NCBI RefSeq assembly: GCF_002157205.1
Contig: NZ_CP021358.1
Span: 3,348,001 to 3,412,000, forward strand
Length of the DNA: 64,000 bases
DNA from: Kushneria marisflavi
GTDB taxonomy: Bacteria; Pseudomonadota; Gammaproteobacteria; Pseudomonadales; Halomonadaceae
Direction: 5' to 3'
Positions 50,868 through 60,845 of this stretch are shown here, one piece after another (the stretch's first letter is position 1; every line of letters starts with the position of its first letter). The notes below the pieces were generated by a model. It was not told the DNA's origin and made no database searches. It was given only the letters and a program-made list of their open reading frames with translations. The translations under genes were made by a program, and so were the position numbers.

Positions 50868-52332
50868 TTTGCCGACCAGCACGCTGGCCGATGCCATTGC
50901 ACGGCTCTGGCCCGACACCGACACGCTGCCGCTGGCGGATGAGGCACGTCTGGTGCTGGATTCACGCCATGTCGAGACTGGTGATGTTTTTGTGGCGCTG
51001 CCCGGCACCCGTGTCGATGGTCGACAGTACATTGACCAGGCGCGCGACAGGGGGGCAGCGCTGATTCTTGTGGCTCCGCCCTGGCAGGAAACGGCCGATG
51101 ATCTGCTGATACTGGATGATCTGCCCGAGCGGCTGGGTCAACTGGCATCACTGGTCATGGGGGTGCCTGACTCGCTTGAGCAGATTGCGGTGACCGGTAC
51201 CAATGGCAAGAGCTCGGTAACGCACTACATCGCTGCGCTCAGCGAGGCGCTGGCAACGCCTGCCGGTCTGATCGGCACGTTGGGCAGTGGCCGCCCGGGC
51301 ATGCTCGAGCACGCCGGACTGACCACGCCGGATGCCATCTCGCTGCAGCAGCGTCTGCGCGAACTGGCGGTTGCCGGTGCCGAACGCGTGGCGCTGGAGG
51401 CATCCTCTCACGCGCTTGATCAGCATCGCCTGAGCGGTTGTTGTATTCGTGCGGCGGTCTTTACCAATCTGAGCCGCGATCATCTGGACTATCACCCGAG
51501 CATGGCCGCTTATGCCGCCGCCAAGGCTCGTCTTTTTCAGCGTCCCGAGCTTGAGCTTGCCGTTGTCAACGCAGACGATGCCCTGGCCCGCCTGATGCTG
51601 GCGGGTGTGTCCAAAAAGGCGAGCGTGCTGAGGGTCGGCAGCCAGGACAGTCATGACTTTCAGGTGCGCCGCTGGCAGGCGCAGCGTCTTGGCCTTGAGG
51701 CAGGCATCATGACACCGGAAGGGGAACGGACTCTGCGGCTTTCGCTGATGGGGCGCTTCAATCTGGATAATGTACTGCTGGCCATCGCGACCCTCTACGG
51801 GCTTGGCAGTCCGCTGGACGCATTGATGAAGGCGGCAGAGCAACTGACCCCTGTTCCCGGGCGAATGCAGCTGCTGGCACGGCCCGATGCACCTGCGGTG
51901 GTGGTGGATTACGCTCACACGCCCGATGCACTTCGCAATGCGCTCCTGGCCCTGCGTGAGCATGTGCCGGGCAGGCTCTGGTGTGTGCTGGGCTGCGGCG
52001 GAGATCGCGACACCGGCAAGCGCCCCTTGATGGGGGGCGTGGCAGCACTGCTTGCCGATGAAGTCGTGGTGACCGACGATAATCCGCGTAGTGAGCCACC
52101 CGAGGATATCCGCCGCATGATCATGTCGGAGATGCCGCAAGGTGCGCACGTTCGCGAAGTGGCCGGGCGGGCGCAAGCCATTGCCGATGTCGTGGCCAGG
52201 GCGGGCGCGCAGGACGTTATCCTGCTGGCCGGCAAGGGGCATGAGGATTATCAGGAGATTCAGGGCGTACGCTATCCGTTCAGCGATATGGACGTGGCGT
52301 CTCTGGCGCTGGAGGCCCACTGGCATGAGTGA
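50860..52332 (+). CDS. murE: UDP-MurNAc-L-Ala-D-Glu:meso-DAP ligase MurE, GTG start
   Basis: Adds meso-diaminopimelate to the peptidoglycan precursor. 490 residues from GTG 50860, supported by AAGGAGG (50847-50853) at 6 nt and by its N-terminal domain. ATP loop TGTNGKSS (112-119, K117) and the DAP-specifying DNPRSE motif (407-412) are present, so DAP rather than lysine is used. Overlaps ftsI by 8 nt upstream and murF by 8 nt downstream. Confidence 0.97.
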   Translation: MPDLPTSTLADAIARLWPDTDTLPLADEARLVLDSRHVETGDVFVALPGTRVDGRQYIDQARDRGAALILVAPPWQETADDLLILDDLPERLGQLASLVMGVPDSLEQIAVTGTNGKSSVTHYIAALSEALATPAGLIGTLGSGRPGMLEHAGLTTPDAISLQQRLRELAVAGAERVALEASSHALDQHRLSGCCIRAAVFTNLSRDHLDYHPSMAAYAAAKARLFQRPELELAVVNADDALARLMLAGVSKKASVLRVGSQDSHDFQVRRWQAQRLGLEAGIMTPEGERTLRLSLMGRFNLDNVLLAIATLYGLGSPLDALMKAAEQLTPVPGRMQLLARPDAPAVVVDYAHTPDALRNALLALREHVPGRLWCVLGCGGDRDTGKRPLMGGVAALLADEVVVTDDNPRSEPPEDIRRMIMSEMPQGAHVREVAGRAQAIADVVARAGAQDVILLAGKGHEDYQEIQGVRYPFSDMDVASLALEAHWHE

Positions 52333-53710
52333 TACACCGCCCAAAATCATTGAAGCACTGCGTTTGCCTGCCGATGCCGTTATCGACCCGGGAGGTGATT
52401 TCGCGCGAGCCGCCACCTGTCGCATTGTCACTGATACCCGCAGCCTGCAGGCAGGGGACGTGTTTCTGGCGCTTCGCGGTGAGCGTTTCGATGGCCATGA
52501 TTTTCTCCAGACGGCCCGTGATCGCGGTGCCATCGCTGCGATTGTTGATACCGCATTTGAGACCGACATCGCACAGCTGGTGGTAGCGGATACGAGGCTG
52601 GCGCTCGGACTGCTGGCGCGTCATCACCGTCTTCAGTGGCAGGGGCGGCTGGCGGCCATTACGGGCAACAGTGGCAAGACCACGGTGCGCGCCCTTTGTG
52701 AGGCGATTATGTCGCGCAGCGCGCCGACACATGCCACCCGCGGCAATCTCAATAACGATATCGGCGTGCCGCTGACGCTTTTGCAGCTTGACGGGCGCTG
52801 TCAGCAGGCCGTGATCGAGGCCGGTGCCAACCATACGGGTGAAATTGCCTGGACGACCGCGCTGGCATGCCCGGATGTGGTATTGATCAACAACGTTACC
52901 GATGCCCATATCGGCGAGTTCGGTAGTGCCGGTCACATTGCCCAAGCCAAGGCCGAGATACTGTCGGGGTTGTCGCCTGATGGCATTGCGGTACTCAATC
53001 GCAACGATCGTTTTTATGGTCTCTGGGCGGCGCTTGCCTCCCGTCATGACGTTCTGGACTTCGGAATTGATGTGCCTGCCCGCGTTCAGGCCATTGATAT
53101 GGTCAGTGATGAAGGGTTTTATCAGTTTACACTCACCATCGATGGCGATGCGCTGGGGCGAGTAGCGCTGCCGCTGATGGGGCGTCATAACGTCATGAAT
53201 GCGCTGGGTGCCGCTGCCGTGGCGCATGCCATGGGCTGTGCATCGACACATATTCTGGCAGGTCTGAACGAGGCCGAAGGCGTGGCCCGGCGAATGGCGA
53301 TGGTTGAAGGCATTCGCGGTACCACGCTGATTGATGACAGCTATAACGCCAATCCGGGCGCCATGCGGGCTTCACTGGAGACGCTGGTGCAGCGTCCCGG
53401 GCCCCGCTGGTGTTTTCTCGGTGCCATGGGCGAGCTGGGACGTTACAGCGACGAGGCGCATGAGGCGCTGGGGCGGTACGCTCGCACACTCGATATTGAT
53501 CGAATGATCACGATCGGCGAACCTGCCAGAGCGACGTCAACTGCCTTTGGGGAGCGTGGGCGCCATTTCGATGATTGGGCCTCGCTGATCGAGTTTGCTC
53601 AACATTCTCTGCCTACCAATGCCAGCGTGCTGATCAAGGGATCTCTCAGCGCCGGAATGGACCGTCTGGTCAATGCGCTTCGATCAGAATCTTCAGGTGA
53701 TTATTCATAA
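52325..53710 (+). CDS. murF: UDP-MurNAc-tripeptide:D-Ala-D-Ala ligase MurF
   Basis: Adds D-Ala-D-Ala, completing the UDP-MurNAc pentapeptide. 461 residues from ATG 52325. ATP-binding [14 protein letters not shown] (about 113-126), [17 protein letters not shown] (about 138-154) and [15 protein letters not shown] (about 337-351) are characteristic. 8-nt overlap with murE; the stop overlaps the mraY ATG by one base (TAATG). Its D-Ala-D-Ala substrate must come from a ddl gene elsewhere. Confidence 0.97.
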   Translation: MSDTPPKIIEALRLPADAVIDPGGDFARAATCRIVTDTRSLQAGDVFLALRGERFDGHDFLQTARDRGAIAAIVDTAFETDIAQLVVADTRLALGLLARHHRLQWQGRLAAITGNSGKTTVRALCEAIMSRSAPTHATRGNLNNDIGVPLTLLQLDGRCQQAVIEAGANHTGEIAWTTALACPDVVLINNVTDAHIGEFGSAGHIAQAKAEILSGLSPDGIAVLNRNDRFYGLWAALASRHDVLDFGIDVPARVQAIDMVSDEGFYQFTLTIDGDALGRVALPLMGRHNVMNALGAAAVAHAMGCASTHILAGLNEAEGVARRMAMVEGIRGTTLIDDSYNANPGAMRASLETLVQRPGPRWCFLGAMGELGRYSDEAHEALGRYARTLDIDRMITIGEPARATSTAFGERGRHFDDWASLIEFAQHSLPTNASVLIKGSLSAGMDRLVNALRSESSGDYS

Positions 53711-54792
53711 TGTTGCTTTTTCTTGCCGAACTGCTCTCTTCCTTTCAAACCAGTTTCAGCGTTTTTGGTTATCTGACCCTGCGAATGATTCTGGCCACGC
53801 TGACTGCACTTTTGCTGTCATTGATGATTGGCCCCTGGGTCATTCGACGGCTGGTCGCCGGTCAGATCGGACAGGCGATTCGTGATGATGGCCCGCAGTC
53901 GCATCTGTCCAAGGCTGGAACGCCCACCATGGGGGGCGTGATGATTCTGCTGTCGATCGCGATCTCCACGCTGTTGTGGGCTGACCTTGGCAATCACTAC
54001 GTCTGGCTAATATTGCTGGTCACACTGGGATTTGGAGCGATCGGCTGGGTTGATGACTATCGCAAGGTGGTCGAAAAGAATCCACGCGGCCTGCCGGCCA
54101 AATGGAAATATCTATGGCAGTCGGTGATCGGCCTTGCCGTGGCCGTGGCGCTCTATGCGACGTCGGCCTCTCCGGTCGAAACCAGCCTGATCGTGCCGTT
54201 TTTCAAAAGCATCGTGATTCAGCTGGGACCCTTTTTCATCCTGCTGACCTATCTGGTGATCGTGGGCAGCTCCAACGCCGTTAACCTGACGGATGGTCTG
54301 GACGGGCTGGCGATCATGCCGACCGTGCTGGTTGCCATGGGGCTGGGTGTTTTTGCCTACGCCAGCGGCAACGCCATGTTTGCCGAGTATCTGCACATTC
54401 CTTCGGTGCCCGGTGCCGGCGAGATGGCCGTTTTCTGTGGCACCATCATCGGTGCGGGGCTGGGCTTTCTCTGGTTTAACACCTATCCGGCTCAGGTATT
54501 CATGGGCGATGTTGGTGCGCTGGCACTGGGCGCTGCTCTGGGGATGGTGGCGGTCGCCGTGCGACAGGAGATCGTGCTGTTCATCATGGGCGGGGTCTTT
54601 GTCATGGAGACCGTCTCGGTCATTGTACAGGTAACCTCGTTCAAGCTGACCGGCCGACGTGTGTTTCGCATGGCGCCGCTTCATCACCACTTTGAGTTGA
54701 AGGGCTGGCCTGAACCGCGTGTCATCATCCGTTTCTGGATCATTACCGTGGTGCTGGTCCTGTTGGGTCTGGCCACTCTGAAAATTCGCTGA
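53710..54792 (+). CDS. mraY: Phospho-MurNAc-pentapeptide translocase MraY
   Basis: Makes lipid I by transferring phospho-MurNAc-pentapeptide to undecaprenyl phosphate at the inner membrane. 360 residues, ten membrane helices expected. Signatures: [17 protein letters not shown] (about 67-83), the Asp pair in GWVDDYRKV (about 114-122), [13 protein letters not shown] (about 193-205) and [13 protein letters not shown] (about 320-332). Confidence 0.98.
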   Translation: MLLFLAELLSSFQTSFSVFGYLTLRMILATLTALLLSLMIGPWVIRRLVAGQIGQAIRDDGPQSHLSKAGTPTMGGVMILLSIAISTLLWADLGNHYVWLILLVTLGFGAIGWVDDYRKVVEKNPRGLPAKWKYLWQSVIGLAVAVALYATSASPVETSLIVPFFKSIVIQLGPFFILLTYLVIVGSSNAVNLTDGLDGLAIMPTVLVAMGLGVFAYASGNAMFAEYLHIPSVPGAGEMAVFCGTIIGAGLGFLWFNTYPAQVFMGDVGALALGAALGMVAVAVRQEIVLFIMGGVFVMETVSVIVQVTSFKLTGRRVFRMAPLHHHFELKGWPEPRVIIRFWIITVVLVLLGLATLKIR

Positions 54793-54807
54793 TATGGCGA
54801 CTTCCTC

Positions 54808-56175
54808 ATGCTGATCGAGTCGCATCATAGTGTTGTTGTCGGGCTTGGCCGCTCGGGACTGGCCATCGCCGAGCATCTGATTCGCCGGGGCGAGCCCTTT
54901 GTCATGGCCGATACTCGCGCACAACCGGCAGGGCTTGCCGAGTTTCAGCGTCTTTATCCCGACGTCGCGGTGCACTGCGGTGATCTGAGTGCACTGGCAC
55001 TTGAGCGGGCGGGCAGAATTATCCTGAGTCCCGGTGTCGATGTCCGCACGCCCGGCCTGCCGCGCTCCGGTCCGGAGGTTGTGGGTGAAACCGCACTTTT
55101 CGTTGAGGCGCTGAACGAGCGGGACCAGCGTCCCATGCTGATTGCCATTACCGGTTCCAACGCCAAATCGACGGTGACGACACTGGTTGGGGATATGGCC
55201 CATGCCTGCGGCATCGATGTGGCCGTGGGCGGTAATCTGGGGACGCCGGCGCTGACCCTTCTGGCGCAGCGGCCTGAGGCGGCATGCTTCGTGCTGGAGC
55301 TTTCGTCCTTTCAGTTGGAAACCACGCCGCAGCTGAATGCCGATGTGGCCGTATATCTTAACCTCAGCAGTGACCATCTGGACCGGCATGACGGCATGGC
55401 CGGTTACGGGCGCGCCAAGCAGCAGATCTTCAACGGGGCCGGTGTCGCCATCATCAACCGTGATGATCCTGCCACCATGCCATGCGATGCGGCTCGTGTG
55501 GTGCGTACGCGCTCCTTTGGCAGTGACCATCCCATTAGCAGCCACGACTGGGGGCTTGACTCGTGCGGTGACGAGGTCTGGCTCATGCAGGGCGAACAGA
55601 CAGTCATGGCGGCACGCGATGTCATGATGCCGGGTCAGCATAACCTTCTTAACGTACTGGCAGCGCTGGCGGTGGGGCACGAGTCCGGCTGGCCACGTGA
55701 GCGTCTGATCGAGACCGTGACGCACTTTGCAGGCCTGCCGCATCGGGCGCAGCGAGTGGCGGACATCAATGGGGTGACCTGGATCAACGATTCCAAGGGT
55801 ACCAACGTGGGCGCCACGCTTGCGGCCATCGAAGGCATCGGCATGACCCTGTCCGGGCGGCTGGTGCTGCTGGCCGGTGGCGTGGGGAAGGGCGCTGATT
55901 TTGCGCCGCTGGCTGAGCCGCTTTCCCGTTATGCACGAACCGTCGTGGTCTACGGGCGCGATCGGGCGCAGCTGGCGCATGTACTTGAGGCATCGGTCAC
56001 GGTCGTGGTCGTGGACACGCTCGAGCAGGCCATGCAACATGCGATGGGCGTAGCGCAGCCGGGCGATGCGGTACTGTTGTCTCCTGCCTGTGCCAGCCTT
56101 GATCAATTCGATAACTTCGAAGCGCGCGGAGATCTCTTCTGTGCGTGGCTTAAACAGTGGCAGCCGCATTCATGA
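54808..56175 (+). CDS. murD: UDP-MurNAc-L-alanine:D-glutamate ligase MurD
   Basis: Adds D-Glu to UDP-MurNAc-L-Ala. 455 residues: Rossmann-like N domain (VVVGLGRSGLAIAEHL), central ATP domain with ITGSNAKSTVTTLVGDM (about 112-128) and C-terminal domain ending LLSPACASLDQFDNF. The P-loop reads SNAKST rather than SNGKST; I recall the same variant from pseudomonad MurD, so it is probably functional. 15 nt after mraY with no clear Shine-Dalgarno; ATGA overlap with ftsW. Confidence 0.97.
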   Translation: MLIESHHSVVVGLGRSGLAIAEHLIRRGEPFVMADTRAQPAGLAEFQRLYPDVAVHCGDLSALALERAGRIILSPGVDVRTPGLPRSGPEVVGETALFVEALNERDQRPMLIAITGSNAKSTVTTLVGDMAHACGIDVAVGGNLGTPALTLLAQRPEAACFVLELSSFQLETTPQLNADVAVYLNLSSDHLDRHDGMAGYGRAKQQIFNGAGVAIINRDDPATMPCDAARVVRTRSFGSDHPISSHDWGLDSCGDEVWLMQGEQTVMAARDVMMPGQHNLLNVLAALAVGHESGWPRERLIETVTHFAGLPHRAQRVADINGVTWINDSKGTNVGATLAAIEGIGMTLSGRLVLLAGGVGKGADFAPLAEPLSRYARTVVVYGRDRAQLAHVLEASVTVVVVDTLEQAMQHAMGVAQPGDAVLLSPACASLDQFDNFEARGDLFCAWLKQWQPHS

Positions 56176-57350
56176 AATCTCTGGCAGAACGTTTTTCTAC
56201 CGAGCGCCATGCCATCGATGGCTGGCTGGTGCTTTCCGCCATTACATTGATGGTTATTGGCTGGATCATGGTGACCTCGGCTTCAACGGAGGTGGCCAGC
56301 AGCCAGACCGGCAATCCCTGGTATTACAGTATTCGTCACGGCATTTTTGTGCTGGCTTCCATGAGCATTGCGCTGCTGGTCATGCGCATTCCTTCCGTGT
56401 GGTGGCGCGCCAACGGGCCGACGCTTTTACTTGTGGCGGCCATTCTGCTGGCCGCCGTTTTGATCGTGGGACGAGAGGTGAACGGCAGTCGCCGCTGGAT
56501 CCATCTGGGCCCCATCAACCTTCAGGCCTCCGAAGTCGGCAAGTTCTGTCTGATCATCTATATCGCCGGTTATACCGAGCGTCACCTGACACGTCTGCGT
56601 CGCAGCTGGTGGGGCTTCATGGCACCGCTGATGCTGACCTTTTCCCTGTGTATTCTGCTGATTCTCGAACCGGACTACGGTGCAGCGGTCGTCATGCTGG
56701 CGGCCACCATGGGGGTGCTGCTGCTGGCAGGGGCATCGCTCTGGCGCTTTATACTGCTGGCCGGCGGTGTAGTAACGCTTGGCGCCTTTGTGGCGATATC
56801 GGAGCCTTATCGCCTTGCCCGTATTTCCAGCTTTCTTGATCCGTGGGCCAACCAGTACGGTTCCGGTTATCAGCTCACTCAGGCGCTGATCGCCTTCGGT
56901 CGCGGTGGCTGGAGTGGTCTTGGTCTGGGCAATAGCGTCCAGAAGCTCTTTTATCTGCCGGAGGCACACACCGACTTCGTGTTCTCAGTGCTGGCAGAAG
57001 AGCTCGGTATGCTGGGTGCCGTAGGCGCCGTCGCCCTTTTTGCCGTGCTGGTCTATCGCTGTTTTCGCATCGGACGCAATGCCGAAGAGAGTGGTCATCT
57101 GTTTGCAGCCTACGTCTGCTACGGGATCGGCATCATTTTTGCCTCACAGTCCTTTATTAACGTGGCGGTCAATGCAGGGCTCCTGCCGACCAAGGGTCTG
57201 ACGCTGCCGCTACTGAGCTACGGTGGGTCTAGTCTGATGGTCAGTGGCGCCATGGTCGGGGTACTTTTGCGCATTGATGGTGAAACCAGGGGACGTCGTC
57301 GCGCTGCACGCAAACGCTCTCGCAGTGCCACCGCGGAGACACCGGCATGA
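56172..57350 (+). CDS. ftsW: Septal peptidoglycan glycosyltransferase FtsW
   Basis: SEDS-family polymerase that works with FtsI in septal wall synthesis. 392 residues with about ten membrane helices. Typical segments are ASTEVASSQTGNPWYYSIRH near the start, VNGSRRWIHLGPINLQASEV (about 103-122) and the SEDS loop LPEAHTDFVFSVLAEELGML (about 264-283). It ends in a basic tail (RGRRRAARKRSRS). ATG 56172 overlaps murD by ATGA; a GTG five codons upstream is less likely. Confidence 0.96.
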   Translation: MKSLAERFSTERHAIDGWLVLSAITLMVIGWIMVTSASTEVASSQTGNPWYYSIRHGIFVLASMSIALLVMRIPSVWWRANGPTLLLVAAILLAAVLIVGREVNGSRRWIHLGPINLQASEVGKFCLIIYIAGYTERHLTRLRRSWWGFMAPLMLTFSLCILLILEPDYGAAVVMLAATMGVLLLAGASLWRFILLAGGVVTLGAFVAISEPYRLARISSFLDPWANQYGSGYQLTQALIAFGRGGWSGLGLGNSVQKLFYLPEAHTDFVFSVLAEELGMLGAVGAVALFAVLVYRCFRIGRNAEESGHLFAAYVCYGIGIIFASQSFINVAVNAGLLPTKGLTLPLLSYGGSSLMVSGAMVGVLLRIDGETRGRRRAARKRSRSATAETPA

Positions 57351-58435
57351 GTACACGTCCCAGGAAGGCACTGATCATGGCGGGGGGGACCGGTGGGCAT
57401 GTGGTGCCTGCGCTGTCGCTGGCGCGCGCCCTGCAGGCAAGAGGGGTCGAGATACACTGGCTGGGCACGCCCCGGGGCATCGAAAATACCCTGGTGCCCG
57501 AGGCGGGCATTCCTCTGCACCATGTGTCGGTTGTCGGGTTACGTGGTAACGGAGCGCTGGGCTGGCTCAAGGCGCCATGGCGACTCTGGAAGGCCGTCCA
57601 TCAGGCACGGCGCACCATTCGATCACTGGATGTATCGCTGGTGGTCGGGCTGGGTGGATTTGCCAGCGGCCCCGGTGGGTTGGCTGCCTGGCTGATGAAG
57701 GTGCCGCTGATCATTCACGAGCAGAATGCCTTGCCGGGAATGACCAACAAGGTGCTGGCCCGCCTGGCCCGCCGCGTGTATGCCGCCTTTCCCAATGCCT
57801 TTGACGACGCTCGTCATCCGATCGTGATCGGCAATCCCGTCCGTCAGGAGATCGCGGCGATTGGTGAAGTCTCGCGCGGGATTGAAGCGCTGACGGCACG
57901 GCCGCTGAGGCTGCTGGTTGTGGGTGGATCACTGGGAGCACAGGTACTCAATGAGCGTGTTCCCGCAGCGCTTGCCCTGATGTCAGACGATGTCCGGCCC
58001 GAGATTCGACATCAGGCCGGCCGCAATAAGGAGGCTGCCACCATCGAGGCCTATGAGGCAGCAGGTGTCAAGGCGAACGTTTCCGATTTTATTGGCGACA
58101 TGGCACAGGCCTATGAATGGGCTGATCTGGTGGTCTGTCGCAGCGGTGCGCTGACGGTGACCGAGCTTGCCGCGGCGGGCAGGGCATCACTTCTGGTGCC
58201 GTTTCCACACGCGGTGGATGATCACCAGACCATCAATGCAAATTATCTGGTCGAGGCCGGTGCGGCGCAATTGATTCCTCAGTCGAAGACGAGCGTACAG
58301 GCGTTAAGTGACACGCTTGGCGAATTGCTGGATGCTCATCGATTGCTGGAAATGGGACGGCGTGCCAGAAGCGTGGCGCAGCTGGAGGCGACCGACATCA
58401 TGGCCCAGGGCTGTATGGAGACAGGTTTTGAGTAA
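57347..58435 (+). CDS. murG: Lipid II synthase MurG
   Basis: Membrane-associated GT28 glycosyltransferase adding GlcNAc to lipid I. 362 residues. The first Gly-rich loop [16 protein letters not shown] (about 11-26), the second loop [16 protein letters not shown] (about 190-205) and the UDP-GlcNAc site [19 protein letters not shown] are present. Overlaps ftsW by ATGA; murC follows after 4 nt. Confidence 0.97.
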   Translation: MSTRPRKALIMAGGTGGHVVPALSLARALQARGVEIHWLGTPRGIENTLVPEAGIPLHHVSVVGLRGNGALGWLKAPWRLWKAVHQARRTIRSLDVSLVVGLGGFASGPGGLAAWLMKVPLIIHEQNALPGMTNKVLARLARRVYAAFPNAFDDARHPIVIGNPVRQEIAAIGEVSRGIEALTARPLRLLVVGGSLGAQVLNERVPAALALMSDDVRPEIRHQAGRNKEAATIEAYEAAGVKANVSDFIGDMAQAYEWADLVVCRSGALTVTELAAAGRASLLVPFPHAVDDHQTINANYLVEAGAAQLIPQSKTSVQALSDTLGELLDAHRLLEMGRRARSVAQLEATDIMAQGCMETGFE

Positions 58436-58439
58436 TCAG

Positions 58440-59879
58440 ATGCAGGCACGCAGCGGTATGCGTCGCATACGCTGTATTCATTTTGTAGGCATTGGCGGCT
58501 CTGGCATGTGTGGCATTGCCGAGGTACTGGCCAATCAGGGCTTTTGTGTCAGCGGCAGTGATCTGCGCGAGTCTGCGGTCGTGGCACATCTGCGCCAGTG
58601 CGGAATCCGGGTGAATATCGGCCATCACGGCGACAACGTGCGTGATGCTGATGTGGTAGTAGTGTCGAGCGCTGTGGACCCGACCAATCCAGAGGTCGTG
58701 ACGGCACGGGAACATCGAGTGCCGGTGGTACGCCGCGCCGAAATGCTTGCCGAGCTGATGCGCTTTCGCCACGGGATTGCGGTGGCGGGCACGCATGGCA
58801 AGACCACAACGACCAGTCTGACGGCTACCCTTCTGGCCGAGGGTGGGCTTGATCCGACCTTTGTCATTGGCGGGCGGCTTACCAGTGCCGGCAGTAACGC
58901 GCAGCTGGGGGAGGGCGAATACCTGGTCGCCGAGGCAGATGAGTCCGATGCCTCCTTTCTGCACCTTCAGCCGATGACGGCGATCGTGACCAACATTGAT
59001 GCCGATCACATGGCAACCTATGAGGGCGATTTCGGTCGTCTGCAGGATACCTTCATCGAATTTCTGCACAACCTGCCCTTTTATGGGCTGGCCATTGTCT
59101 GCCTTGATGACCCGGTCGTGCACGAGCTATTGCCCAGAATTCAGCGTCAGTTTGTCACCTATGGGTTTGACGACAACGCCGATTACCGGATTACCGATTT
59201 TTCCCAACAGGGCGATACCGTCTCGTTTACAGCCTGTCGTCCCGAGCCGCATGCCGCGATCAATGTTCGACTGGCCATGCCTGGTCGCCACAATGCCCTG
59301 AATGCCATGGCAGCCATTGCGGTAGCGACGGATGCCGGTGTCAGCGACGCGTCCATCATTAAGGCTCTGGCAGGATTTGCAGGCGTCGGGCGACGTTTTC
59401 AGGTGCAGGGACATTACCAGCTGCCCGCCAGTACCGATAGTGGGCTGCCGGTCATGCTGGTAGATGACTATGGCCATCATCCTCGTGAAGTGGAAATGGT
59501 GATTCAGGCCGTTCGTGAGGGCTGGCCGGATCGGCGACTGGTCATGATCTATCAGCCGCATCGCTACTCCAGAACCCACGATCTCTATGAAGACTTCGTC
59601 CGGGTACTTTCAGGCGTGGATCAGCTTCTGTTGCTGGACGTTTACAGCGCCGGAGAAGCGCCCATTACCGGCGCCGACTCGCGTGCGCTGGCAGGGTCCA
59701 TTCGTCAGCGTGGGCAGACCTCGCCGCTTTTTGTCGAAAGCCGCGAAGCATTGGCAGACATTCTGGGCAACGTGCTTGATGACAATGACATTCTGATCAC
59801 GCAGGGCGCCGGCGATATTGGCGGTATCAGCCTTTCGCTGGCCCGTTGTGAACTCAGGCTCGATGGCGTTGCCCTGTAA
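58440..59879 (+). CDS. murC: UDP-N-acetylmuramate:L-alanine ligase MurC
   Basis: Adds L-Ala to UDP-MurNAc. 479 residues from ATG 58440; a TTG at 58428 is better spaced from a GGAG and gives four more residues, so the start is uncertain. [17 protein letters not shown] (about 14-30), P-loop [13 protein letters not shown] (about 116-128) and [14 protein letters not shown] (near 342-355) are diagnostic. Followed directly by ftsQ; no ddl gene intervenes. Confidence 0.97.
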   Translation: MQARSGMRRIRCIHFVGIGGSGMCGIAEVLANQGFCVSGSDLRESAVVAHLRQCGIRVNIGHHGDNVRDADVVVVSSAVDPTNPEVVTAREHRVPVVRRAEMLAELMRFRHGIAVAGTHGKTTTTSLTATLLAEGGLDPTFVIGGRLTSAGSNAQLGEGEYLVAEADESDASFLHLQPMTAIVTNIDADHMATYEGDFGRLQDTFIEFLHNLPFYGLAIVCLDDPVVHELLPRIQRQFVTYGFDDNADYRITDFSQQGDTVSFTACRPEPHAAINVRLAMPGRHNALNAMAAIAVATDAGVSDASIIKALAGFAGVGRRFQVQGHYQLPASTDSGLPVMLVDDYGHHPREVEMVIQAVREGWPDRRLVMIYQPHRYSRTHDLYEDFVRVLSGVDQLLLLDVYSAGEAPITGADSRALAGSIRQRGQTSPLFVESREALADILGNVLDDNDILITQGAGDIGGISLSLARCELRLDGVAL

Positions 59880-59922
59880 TGAGCAAAGTGTTTAAAACCT
59901 GTTTTTCGATACAGGGCATGCA

Positions 59923-60648
59923 ATGACAACGGCAACTTCCAATCGCCTGCTGGGGCTGATTCTCATTGTGGCACTGCTGGTGGCAGGTGGTCGCACCCTC
60001 TGGATATGGCTGGACAAGCCGATCGAGCGTGTCTCCATCAGGGGGGATCTGGAATATGTCAATGCTGCCTATCTGCAGGATCAGCTTTCACCCCTGATTG
60101 CTGGAGAAAGCTGGCTGTCGGTGGATATCGGTCAGTTGCGTCAGGAAGCGCTCGAAGTGCCCTGGCTCAAGGACGTGCGTCTTTCCAGACGGTGGCCTAA
60201 CGCGCTGACGTTCGAGCTTTATGAGCAGCGCCCTGTGGCCTGGTGGAATGATGGCTCATTGCTCAATGCCCAGGGTGAGCCTTTTGCCGCCGGCCCCATC
60301 AGCAATGTAGGCACCAGACCATGGCTGGCAGGCCCGCAGGGAAGTGGCCCCGAAGTGCTTGCCTATTATGATGCGCTGAAAAAGCAGTTTGCGCGCCTGG
60401 ATCTGACCATCACCCAATTGCGGCTCGAGCCTCGTGGTGCCTGGCGTGTTCAACTTGATAATGCCTTCTGGATCATGCTTGGGCGAACAGACCTGGATAT
60501 GCGACTTGAGCGTTTCATGACGGCATGGCAGCGTGGTCTTTCTAAAGACCGTGATGATATCCGTTATATTGATTTGCGTTATCCCAATGGGGTATCGGTG
60601 GCATGGCACGGCGAAAATGATCCCGAAAATGATAATTCGGATGGATAA
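59923..60648 (+). CDS. ftsQ: Cell division protein FtsQ
   Basis: Bitopic divisome protein of the FtsQLB complex. 241 residues: membrane helix (LLGLILIVALLVAGGRTLWI, about 9-28), POTRA domain (IERVSIRGDLEYVNAAYLQD, about 34-53; WLKDVRLSRRWPNALTFELY) and the beta domain (EPFAAG...ITQLRLEPRGAWRVQL). AGGG lies about 7 nt before ATG 59923. 43 nt after murC and, unusually, 197 nt before ftsA. Confidence 0.95.
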   Translation: MTTATSNRLLGLILIVALLVAGGRTLWIWLDKPIERVSIRGDLEYVNAAYLQDQLSPLIAGESWLSVDIGQLRQEALEVPWLKDVRLSRRWPNALTFELYEQRPVAWWNDGSLLNAQGEPFAAGPISNVGTRPWLAGPQGSGPEVLAYYDALKKQFARLDLTITQLRLEPRGAWRVQLDNAFWIMLGRTDLDMRLERFMTAWQRGLSKDRDDIRYIDLRYPNGVSVAWHGENDPENDNSDG

Positions 60649-60845
60649 ATGAGACGTTCTCGTTAAGTTGCGTAAAAACACGGGCCATGAGGGGAAATGG
60701 GTATTTCTTTCGCTTTGAAATCACCGTATTCTCGGGAAGTCTTTTCAGTATTATTAACGCGTAATTACGCCAGTTACTTTTTTAATTAAACGCGATTGAG
60801 ATAATTGTGCGTATTAACAGGTTGATCAGGGAGTAGGCCCGACCT
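60649..60845. promoter_or_regulatory. AT-rich ftsQ-ftsA intergenic region with palindromes
   Basis: A 197-bp gap where related genomes usually have overlap or a few bases. It is markedly AT-rich from about 60700 to 60820. It holds the perfect palindromes GCGTAATTACGC (60759-60770) and TTTAATTAAA (60781-60790), and -10-like TATTAT (60749-60754) and TATTAA (60812-60817). Probably carries a promoter or regulatory sites for ftsAZ; no clear -35/-10 pair with normal spacing was found by eye. Confidence 0.5.

Noticed and set aside
55144..55194. MurD P-loop reads SNAKST instead of SNGKST
   Set aside because: As a possible inactivating change I dropped it: the same variant is, to my recollection, normal in pseudomonad MurD.
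54112..56169. 685-codon minus-strand open frame
   Set aside because: Antisense to mraY and murD, low-complexity His/Gln/Arg-rich composition typical of a GC-rich shadow frame.
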